The notes below the pieces were generated by a model, which was given only the letters and a program-made list of their open reading frames with translations, was not told the DNA's origin and ran no database searches. Shown piece by piece: positions 7,168-11,704 of a stretch of DNA of 11,704 nt. Within the stretch, counting starts at the first letter, position 1. The number at the start of each line of letters is the position of its first letter. The translations under genes and the position numbers were made by a program. Source of the DNA: Pseudomonadota bacterium (lineage in GTDB: Bacteria > Pseudomonadota > Gammaproteobacteria > Acidithiobacillales > Acidithiobacillaceae); the NCBI GenBank assembly GCA_021818125.1, contig JAKAFG010000043.1:1-11704 (forward strand), read 5' to 3'.

Positions 7168-7911
7168 TTACTGCGTTTCGCCGCCCTGACGGCGATACTC
7201 TTCCAATAATGCCTTCTCACCAGCCTGCAGCCCCCGTTGCTCCAGCAAATCCGGGCGCCGCTCGGCGGTGCGCCCTAACGACTGCTGCAAACGCCAGCGG
7301 CGGATACGTGCGTGATCTCCGGAAAGCAGCACCTCCGGAACCCCCTCCCCCGCCACCACTTCGGGCCGGGTATAATGCGGGCAATCCAGCAAGCCAGACG
7401 CCGCGAAACTGTCTTCCGCCGCCGAATCCGCATGACCCAGCAGGCCCGGCAACTGCCGCGCCACCGCCTCCATCAGCACCAGCGTCGGCAACTCACCACC
7501 TGCCAGCACGTAGTCGCCGATGGACCATTCCGCATCCACCGCTGCCAGCACCCGCTCGTCAATGCCTTCATAGCGGCCTGCCAGTAAAATCAGGCCCGGC
7601 AACGCCGCGAAATCCTGCACCGCCTGCTGCTGCAAGCGCTGCCCCTGGGGCGACAAGTAAATCACCGGCGCCCCCGGATTGGCCTGCCGCGCTGCCGCGA
7701 TAGCCGCCAGCAAAGGCGGCGCCATCATCAGCATGCCTGGCCCGCCGCCAAAAGGGCGATCATCCACCCGCCGGTAGGCGCTGTCACTGAAATCCCGCGG
7801 GTTCCAGGTTTGCACCTCAATCAGCCCGCGGGTCAACGCGCGTCCGACAACGCCCTCCTGCAAATAACTGCGGATCAGCCCCGGGAAAATGGTGATGACG
7901 TCGAAACGCAT
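7168..7911 (-). CDS. trmD: tRNA (guanine-37-N1)-methyltransferase TrmD
   Basis: TrmD uses S-adenosylmethionine to make m1G37 next to the anticodon, which prevents +1 frameshifting. The 247-aa product (255 in E. coli) is complete. It shows the SPOUT trefoil-knot elements LSPQG (87-90), GRYEGIDER (112-120) and SIGDYVLAGGE (130-140), with catalytic Arg152 and Asp167 (in EDSF), then LLDCPHYTRP. The N-terminus MRFDVITIFP is typical and sets the start at ATG 7911; a longer frame reaching 7986 only translates rimM out of frame. The rimM stop and this start share one base (TGATG) and no strong ribosome site is present, which points to translational coupling. Confidence 0.98.
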   Translation of the reverse strand: MRFDVITIFPGLIRSYLQEGVVGRALTRGLIEVQTWNPRDFSDSAYRRVDDRPFGGGPGMLMMAPPLLAAIAAARQANPGAPVIYLSPQGQRLQQQAVQDFAALPGLILLAGRYEGIDERVLAAVDAEWSIGDYVLAGGELPTLVLMEAVARQLPGLLGHADSAAEDSFAASGLLDCPHYTRPEVVAGEGVPEVLLSGDHARIRRWRLQQSLGRTAERRPDLLEQRGLQAGEKALLEEYRRQGGETQ

Positions 7912-8426
7912 CACCAGTCGGCTTGCCAATCCACGATAATCTGCCCGGCGGCCAGATCCACACCCGCAGACGCTTCGGCCGACCACGGAATAAGCAGCTC
8001 ACCGCCCTTGCCGTCGTCGACCACCATCACGTCATTCGCCCCGGTCTCCAGGAAAGCAGACACTGTGCCCAGAGCGACACCTTCCCGGTTCAGTACCCGC
8101 AACCCGGTCAGCGTGCTCCAGTAAAATTCACCGGCTCCCGGATCAGGCAATTCAGCCCTGAGCACCGCGATCTCCTGCCCGATAAGGGCACGCGCCTGCT
8201 CACGGTCATCTACCTGCCTAAGCTTGGCCACCACACCCTCGCCCTGCATACGCCCGTCTTCCAGCACCCAAGGGCGCCGGGCCGGGCCGAGATACCAGGG
8301 CGAGTAGTCGAGGATGGTGTCGCGCTCTTCGGTAAAAGAAAAAACCTTCACCATACCGCGCACACCATAGATGCCGGAGACACGCCCCAGCACCACCCAC
8401 TCCCCGGCTTCAGACGCTGGCAACAC
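7911..8426 (-). CDS. rimM: Ribosome maturation factor RimM
   Basis: RimM binds S19 and assists assembly of the 30S head. The 171-aa product (182 in E. coli) has the N-terminal barrel with VVLGRVSGIYGVRG and VFSFTE, the linker EFYWSTLTGL where E. coli has a Tyr-Tyr pair (here Phe-Tyr), and the C-terminal PRC-like barrel with ETGANDVMVV, LLIPW and the final VDW. The start is uncertain. GTG 8426 overlaps the rpsP end by 17 bases with only a distant GAAGG upstream. TTG 8423 is also possible. GTG 8396 or 8393 lies just after a GGGAG at 8401-8405 and would remove about ten residues without touching the conserved barrel. The family and end are secure. Confidence 0.93.
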   Translation of the reverse strand: MLPASEAGEWVVLGRVSGIYGVRGMVKVFSFTEERDTILDYSPWYLGPARRPWVLEDGRMQGEGVVAKLRQVDDREQARALIGQEIAVLRAELPDPGAGEFYWSTLTGLRVLNREGVALGTVSAFLETGANDVMVVDDGKGGELLIPWSAEASAGVDLAAGQIIVDWQADW

Positions 8427-8670
8427 CCGTCTTGCTCACGCCTTCTTTCTTCAGAAAGCCGGCGACGGTATCGGACGGCTGGGCACCCTGGCTCAACCAG
8501 TAAGCGGCGCGTTCTTTGTTGATCCGCAGCTCGGCTACTGCGCCAATGGGATTGTAAAAGCCCAGGCGCTCAATAAAACGACCATCCCGACGGCTACGGC
8601 TGTCGGTCACCACAATGTGATAAAAAGGCCGCTTCTTGGCGCCGCCCCGGGCCATACGAATGACTACCAT
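8410..8670 (-). CDS. rpsP: 30S ribosomal protein S16
   Basis: S16 is an early-assembly protein of the small subunit. The 86-aa product has the family start MVVIRMARGGAKKRPFYHIVV, then DSRSRRDGRFIERLGFYNP and the AAYWLSQGAQPSDTV block, and matches the usual length of about 82-90 aa. AAGGAG at 8676-8681 lies 5 bases before ATG 8670. It leads the rpsP-rimM-trmD-rplS series and follows ffh by 70 bases on the same strand. Confidence 0.98.
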   Translation of the reverse strand: MVVIRMARGGAKKRPFYHIVVTDSRSRRDGRFIERLGFYNPIGAVAELRINKERAAYWLSQGAQPSDTVAGFLKKEGVSKTGVASV

Positions 8671-8690
8671 GTGTTCTCCTTAACCATGAT

Positions 8691-8713
8691 CCTCTCCCAC
8701 TGTGCGGGAGAAA
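8691..8713 (-). other. RNA hairpin in the ffh-rpsP spacer
   Basis: On the minus-strand RNA, UCUCCC pairs with GGGAGA, then a G-U and a C-G pair close an ACA triloop; two outer U-G pairs can extend the stem to ten. On the plus strand the wobble position becomes an A-C mismatch, so the fold favours the RNA of the genes that cross it. No U run follows, so it is not a standard terminator. It could protect or process the ffh-rpsP junction or shape the rpsP leader, ending about 10 bases before its ribosome site. Confidence 0.4.
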
Positions 8714-8740
8714 GGCGCGTATCGTAACTAAAAACAAGCC

Positions 8741-10117
8741 CTAACGGAAGGGTAAACCGCCCTTCAACATCGATTTGGGATTCATCCCCAGCAAACGGCT
8801 GAGCCCCCGGCCCCCTTTACCCATTTTTTTGAACATCTTTTGCATCATTTCGAACTGTTTTAGGAGCTTGTTCACTTCGGTCACGGTCGTCCCGGAACCC
8901 GCAGCGATCCGCCGCCGCCGCGAGGCCTTGATGATGTCCGGATGACGCCGTTCGCCGGGCGTCATGGAGTTGATGATGGCTTCCAGGCGGCGCATGGGCT
9001 TGCCATCCTGCATCGCGCTCTGCGCCTCGGCGGGCAACTCGCCCATACCCGGCAGCTTATCCATGATACTGGCCATACCGCCCATGCGCTCAAGCTGGCG
9101 CAATTGCTCACGGAAGTCTTCCAGATCAAAGCCCTTGCCGCTGCGCAGCTTGTCGGTCATTTTCCGGGCTTGATCTTCGTCCACGTCCTGCTGGACCTGC
9201 TCCACCAGACTGACGATGTCGCCCATGCCCAGAATGCGCGAGGCCATGCGATCCGGATAGAAAGGCTCCAGGCCCTTGCGAATTTTCTCACCGATCCCGA
9301 TGAACTTGATGGGCTTGCCGGTAATGGCCCGCACCGACAGGGCCGCGCCACCGCGGGCGTCACCATCGGCCTTGGTGAGGATCACGCCGGTCAGCGGCAG
9401 GGCGTCGTTAAAGGCCTTGGCGGTATTCACCGCGTCCTGACCGGTCATGGCATCGACCACGAAAAGCAGTTCTACCGGTTTGACCGCCACGGTCAGGGCC
9501 TGCGCCTCGGCCATCATCTCGCTGTCCACATGCAGACGCCCCGCCGTGTCGACGATGAGCACGTCGTAGACGCCGCGCTGCGCCGCTTCCACCGCATCCT
9601 GGGCGATGCGTACCGGCTGCTGGTCGGGGCTGGAGGGGAACACATCCACCGCAATATCTTTACCGAGATGCGCCAACTGCTCCATGGCGGCAGGACGATA
9701 GACGTCGGTACTGACCATAAGCACGCGCTTCTTTTCCTTGTCCTTGAGCCACAGGGCGAGCTTGGCACTGGTGGTGGTCTTACCCGAGCCCTGCAAGCCC
9801 GCGAGCAGGATCACCGCCGGGGGACGGGCGCTGAGATCGAGGCGATCATTGTGCGCCCCCATCAACTTCACCAGCTCATCATTGACGATCTTGACGAAAA
9901 CCTGCCCCGGCGTGAGGCTCTTGACCACGGCTTCGCCCATAGCCTCTTCGCGGACGTTATGGATGAAGTCCTTGACTACCGGCAGGGCCACGTCGGCCTC
10001 CAGCAGCGCCAGCCGCACATCGCGCAGGGCGTCGCGGATATTATCCTCGCTCAGCCGTCCCTGGCCGCGCAAGTTCTTGAAGGTCTGGGTCAGTTTCTGG
10101 GTCAGATTGTCAAACAT
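8741..10117 (-). CDS. ffh: Signal recognition particle protein Ffh (SRP54 homologue)
   Basis: Ffh is the GTPase of the bacterial SRP. It binds 4.5S RNA and signal anchors and targets ribosomes to FtsY and SecYEG at the inner membrane. The 458-aa product (453 in E. coli) is intact. It has an N domain (1-95), then a G domain with P-loop GLQGSGKTTT (107-116), DVYRPAA (138-144), DTAGRLH (190-196), TKADGDARGG (248-257) and GIGEKIRKGLEPF (274-286). The Met-rich M domain (about 300-458) carries the RNA-binding stretch RRRRIAAGSGT (400-410) and MMQKMFKKMGKGG. MFDNL at 10117 is the family N-terminus and has GAGG about 7 bases upstream; the frame is open further upstream only because it runs into pseudogene sequence. 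A separate promoter is likely, see 10141-10169. Confidence 0.98.
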   Translation of the reverse strand: MFDNLTQKLTQTFKNLRGQGRLSEDNIRDALRDVRLALLEADVALPVVKDFIHNVREEAMGEAVVKSLTPGQVFVKIVNDELVKLMGAHNDRLDLSARPPAVILLAGLQGSGKTTTSAKLALWLKDKEKKRVLMVSTDVYRPAAMEQLAHLGKDIAVDVFPSSPDQQPVRIAQDAVEAAQRGVYDVLIVDTAGRLHVDSEMMAEAQALTVAVKPVELLFVVDAMTGQDAVNTAKAFNDALPLTGVILTKADGDARGGAALSVRAITGKPIKFIGIGEKIRKGLEPFYPDRMASRILGMGDIVSLVEQVQQDVDEDQARKMTDKLRSGKGFDLEDFREQLRQLERMGGMASIMDKLPGMGELPAEAQSAMQDGKPMRRLEAIINSMTPGERRHPDIIKASRRRRIAAGSGTTVTEVNKLLKQFEMMQKMFKKMGKGGRGLSRLLGMNPKSMLKGGLPFR

Positions 10118-10140
10118 GGGTCCCCCTCGTGTAGGGGTGG

Positions 10141-10169
10141 ATTTTGGACTGTATGAGGCGGTCGCGCAA
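10141..10169 (-). promoter_or_regulatory. Possible sigma-70 promoter for ffh and downstream genes
   Basis: On the minus strand, TTGCGC (10169-10164) and CAAAAT (10146-10141) are 17 bases apart, three and four matches to TTGACA and TATAAT. Transcription would begin about 15 bases before the ribosome site of ffh. The match is modest; support comes mostly from correct spacing and position directly ahead of an essential gene. Confidence 0.35.
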
Positions 10170-10183
10170 TGCGTGACATCACT

Positions 10184-10360
10184 CTCCCGCCGCACCGGCA
10201 GAGGATTGAACTGATACCTTTGATGACGTCAGTCGGGCATGAAGTGGTCCATCAGCACCTTGAAACGGGGGTTGTGGGACGGCTCCAGCAGGTGGGTCAT
10301 TTCGTGGACCAGCACGTATTCCAGGCATTCGGGCGGTTTTTTTGCCCGTTCGCTCAACGA
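10184..10360 (-). pseudogene. Remnant of a YgjP-like (DUF45/M48-type) zinc metallopeptidase gene
   Basis: Read on the minus strand from about 10360, the frame gives RAKKPPECLEYVLVHEMTH, then LLEPSHNPRF and KVLMDHFMPD, and reaches TGA at 10231-10229. It includes the zinc motif HExxH (10306-10292) with a third His five residues on (10276-10274), as in YgjP-like peptidases. From memory of the family, Trp follows FMP-x and a tail near RHYRDELNRLPVRHE ends the protein. Here the same frame after the TGA reads RHQRYQFNPLPVRRE, so a TGG Trp codon appears to have become TGA. The upstream part (about 170 residues in intact members) is absent: past about 10355 resemblance stops. No start codon or ribosome site fits this piece. 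I take it as a decayed gene stub, truncated 5' by the event that brought or rearranged the flanking ars DNA. Confidence 0.72.
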
Positions 10361-10379
10361 TAAGGGGGTACCATGCAGC

Positions 10380-10405
10380 GGGTGCTCAGCGCCAAGCGCG
10401 CACCC
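10380..10405. repeat. Inverted-repeat hairpin between the gene remnant and arsR
   Basis: GGGTGC (10380-10385) pairs with GCACCC (10400-10405); inside, GCGC pairs with GCGC around a CAA loop, leaving a TCA bulge. A second, wider pair, ATAAGGG (10360-10366) and CCCTTAT (10403-10409), encloses it. No T run follows on either strand. It lies at the probable junction of remnant and ars DNA, so it may be a degenerate element end or a weak terminator. The rest of 10361-10491 shows no gene that I can support. Confidence 0.35.
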
Positions 10406-10491
10406 TTATTCCGGCACCCGGTCGGTTAAGAATGGCCAACGTGCGATGTATAGCCTCCTGGAAGGACTGGGTTGGAACAGTGGCCTTAGTC

Positions 10492-10520
10492 TTGACGATC
10501 ACCGATTTCATGTCAATACT
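10492..10520 (+). promoter_or_regulatory. Candidate promoter of the ars operon
   Basis: TTGACG (10492-10497) matches five of six bases of the -35 consensus. AATACT (10515-10520), 17 bases on, matches four of six of the -10. The predicted start near 10527 is about 20 bases before the arsR ATG and overlaps the CAATACT direct repeat, so a bound ArsR there would block transcription. Confidence 0.5.
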
Positions 10521-10534
10521 ACAATTACAATACT
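10514..10534 (+). promoter_or_regulatory. Direct repeat CAATACT x2, candidate ArsR operator
   Basis: CAATACT occurs at 10514-10520 and 10528-10534, 14 bases apart start to start, with an AT-rich ACAATTA between. The pair covers the putative -10 box and start site. ArsR-family operators are usually inverted repeats; this is a direct repeat, so the operator role is a guess from position. Confidence 0.35.
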
Positions 10535-10545
10535 GGAGTTACCCA

Positions 10546-10911
10546 ATGGAAACGCAGCAAGATCACGTCATCCGCCTGCTCGAAGCATTGGCGTCGCCCG
10601 TCCGACTGGATATTTATCGCCTTCTGGTGGAGCACGAACCCGACGGTCTCGTTGCCGGGGACATCGCCGCACGGCTCGATATTCCCGGCAATAGCATCTC
10701 TTTTCATCTCAAGACCCTGCAATATGCTGGCCTGGTAAGCGGCCATCGGGAAGGCCGCTACCAACGCTACCGGGCCTGTCTGCTGGCAGTAGAGGGGCTC
10801 ATCGCCTATCTCACGGACAATTGTTGCGGACATCGGCCGGAGTTATGCGCCTCCAGTGCAGCGCCGGGCGACGAGTTTTCTTTTTCCTGTAGGCAGTCGA
10901 GGGCCAAATGA
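10546..10911 (+). CDS. arsR: Arsenic-responsive repressor ArsR (ArsR/SmtB family)
   Basis: ArsR is a dimeric winged-helix repressor that releases ars operon DNA when it binds As(III) or Sb(III). The 121-aa product starts with the family block LLEALASPVRLDIYRLL (11-27). The recognition helix lies in GNSISFHLKTLQYAGLV (48-64), followed by the wing GHREGRYQRYRA. The classical ELCVCD metal site in the DNA-binding helix is absent. Instead Cys93, Cys94 and Cys101 sit near the C-terminus in DNCCGHRPELC. This resembles the site reported for A. ferrooxidans ArsR (Cys95, Cys96, Cys102), with one more residue before the third Cys. Further Cys are at 78 and 115. ATG 10546 has GGAG at 10535-10538, 7 bases upstream. 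Its stop overlaps the arsC start by 4 bases (ATGA), so the two are co-translated. Likely autoregulated. Confidence 0.95.
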   Translation: METQQDHVIRLLEALASPVRLDIYRLLVEHEPDGLVAGDIAARLDIPGNSISFHLKTLQYAGLVSGHREGRYQRYRACLLAVEGLIAYLTDNCCGHRPELCASSAAPGDEFSFSCRQSRAK

Positions 10912-11393
10912 AATCTCTAAATATTCTGTTTTTGTGCACTGGCAATTCCTGCCGCTCCATCCTTGCCGAAGCCACCTTTAATGCTCTCGCGGCCCCGCAC
11001 ATGCATGCCATGAGTGCCGGGAGTCACCCGACGGGGTTTGTGCATCCCCGCTCGCTCGCCTTGCTCCAGCGCGCGGGTATCCCCACAGAGGGTTTGTACA
11101 GCAAATCCTGGGATGACCTGCCGGGAACACCGGATATCGTCATCACCGTCTGTGCCAGTGCCGCCGGTGAGACTTGCCCCGCCTATTTCGGTCCGGCGAT
11201 CCGCGCCCATTGGGGCGTGGAAGATCCCGCCAAGGCAACGGGTAGCGAGGCGGAGATCGAAGCGGCCTTCACCACCGCCTACCAGATCCTGCGTCGTCGG
11301 ATCGAAGCCTTTCTGGCCCTGCCCTGGACCCAGTGGGAAGCAAGTGGCGACGTGGCCCTGCAAGCCGAACTGGCGCGCATCGGTGAACAGTAA
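10908..11393 (+). CDS. arsC: Arsenate reductase ArsC, low-molecular-weight phosphatase type
   Basis: ArsC reduces As(V) to As(III) in the cytoplasm so that arsenite can be pumped out. The 161-aa product has the phosphatase-like P-loop CTGNSCRS with Cys10 and Arg16, and the Asp-Pro acid loop HWGVEDPA (Asp106). Two further Cys, 82 and 90, lie in VCASAAGETCPAYFG, as in the thioredoxin-linked S. aureus type (Cys10, Cys82, Cys89), though one residue wider apart. I therefore infer thioredoxin as electron donor; a mycothiol or glutaredoxin partner is less likely. ATG 10908 overlaps the arsR stop and has GAGGG at 10899-10903. It is not related to the glutaredoxin-linked ArsC of plasmid R773. Confidence 0.95.
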   Translation: MKSLNILFLCTGNSCRSILAEATFNALAAPHMHAMSAGSHPTGFVHPRSLALLQRAGIPTEGLYSKSWDDLPGTPDIVITVCASAAGETCPAYFGPAIRAHWGVEDPAKATGSEAEIEAAFTTAYQILRRRIEAFLALPWTQWEASGDVALQAELARIGEQ

Positions 11394-11431
11394 CCTTTCC
11401 GACGGCATCCATCCTTTCAGGAGACTTTATC

Positions 11432-11704
11432 ATGACCAAAATCCGTGTGTATGATCCCGCCATGTGCTGCAGTACGGGCGTATGCGGTCCGGCCATAGAC
11501 CCTGCGCTGGTACGCTTTTCTGCTGACGCGGACTGGGCGAAAGGCCAGGAAATCGATCTGGTACGCTACAACCTCGGTCAGGAACCCATGGCCTTTGTCC
11601 ACAATTCGGTGGTGAAACAGTTTTTGGATCGTTCTGGCGCCGAAGCATTGCCGCTGATCTTGGTGGAAGGGGAGATCGCCCTGGCCGGGCGTTATCCGAC
11701 CCGT
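11432..11704 (+). CDS. arsD: Arsenite metallochaperone ArsD, cut by window end
   Basis: ArsD hands As(III) to the ArsA ATPase of the ArsAB efflux pump and is also a weak repressor of its own operon. The first 91 residues are present. They start MTKIRVYDPAMCCSTGVCGP, with the metal-binding Cys12, Cys13 and Cys18 exactly at the family positions, and run to LVEGEIALAGRYPTR, the end of the thioredoxin-like core. About 20-30 C-terminal residues, where vicinal Cys pairs often lie, are outside the window. AGGAG at 11419-11423 is 8 bases before ATG 11432. The gene is 38 bases after arsC with no terminator between, so it belongs to the same operon. Its presence predicts arsA and arsB just downstream. 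Confidence 0.96.
   Translation, partial: MTKIRVYDPAMCCSTGVCGPAIDPALVRFSADADWAKGQEIDLVRYNLGQEPMAFVHNSVVKQFLDRSGAEALPLILVEGEIALAGRYPTR

Noticed and set aside
8942..10156. Long plus-strand open frame of 404 codons opposite ffh
   Set aside because: It lies wholly antisense to a perfectly conserved Ffh. Long antisense frames are expected in GC-rich coding DNA, and the translation is His/Gly/Leu-rich with no domain.
10330..10348. CGGGC and GCCCG around a run of seven T, looking like a terminator
   Set aside because: The T run is in the loop, not after the stem, and the sequence is explained as the RAKKPPE codons of the metallopeptidase remnant.
10169..10363. Plus-strand open frame of 64 codons upstream of arsR
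   Set aside because: It is antisense to the metallopeptidase remnant; the HExxH motif and family resemblance are on the minus strand.
10364..10430. GGGGG start and TAAG, tested as a Tn3/Tn21-family 38-bp transposon end
   Set aside because: Tn21-type ends begin GGGGTCGTC and finish in TAAG after 38 bases. Here the two lie 67 bases apart and the inner bases do not match.

Overview
The window reads as chromosome of a GC-rich, chemolithoautotroph-like gammaproteobacterium or acidithiobacillus. My best guess is Acidithiobacillus or a close relative. This rests on protein resemblance, on a housekeeping gene order of Proteobacteria, and on an ArsR whose arsenic site looks like the Cys-Cys...Cys site described for Acidithiobacillus ferrooxidans ArsR. 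I cannot confirm the genus without a search.

Left part, plus strand (1-4570). The window opens inside uvrA, which is cut by the window edge and lacks about half of its N-terminal side. It is followed by an unrecognised helical protein of 184 aa, then by a CnoX/YbbN-type thioredoxin-TPR protein that keeps a redox-active CAPC site. Last comes a periplasmic Do-family (DegP/DegQ) serine protease with a signal peptide, catalytic triad and two PDZ domains. A sequence very like a sigma-E promoter sits just upstream of the protease. Together these genes deal with DNA damage, redox/chaperone function and envelope protein quality control.

Middle part, minus strand (4590-10117). Reading leftward from 10117, the order is ffh, rpsP, rimM, trmD, rplS, an unrecognised Trp-rich and Cys-free 410-aa protein, then xerD. 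The ffh-rpsP-rimM-trmD-rplS block is the classic proteobacterial translation/secretion cluster, with tight or overlapping junctions. xerD converges on the protease gene, and a perfect palindrome lies over the xerD stop.

Right part (10118-11704). Upstream of ffh lies the decayed 3' part of a YgjP-like zinc metallopeptidase gene on the minus strand. It still has HExxH and a third His, but has lost its 5' half and carries a TGA where the family normally has Trp. Next to this scar begins a plus-strand arsenic-resistance operon: arsR, arsC (4-bp overlap) and arsD (cut by the window end). ArsR senses As(III), ArsC reduces arsenate to arsenite, and ArsD is the metallochaperone that normally serves the ArsA ATPase. 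arsA and an arsenite efflux pump are therefore expected just outside the window. The ars operon beside a broken gene is the one clearly accessory part of the window.

I found no CRISPR array, tRNA, rRNA, complete insertion sequence or wholly novel defence-like system here.
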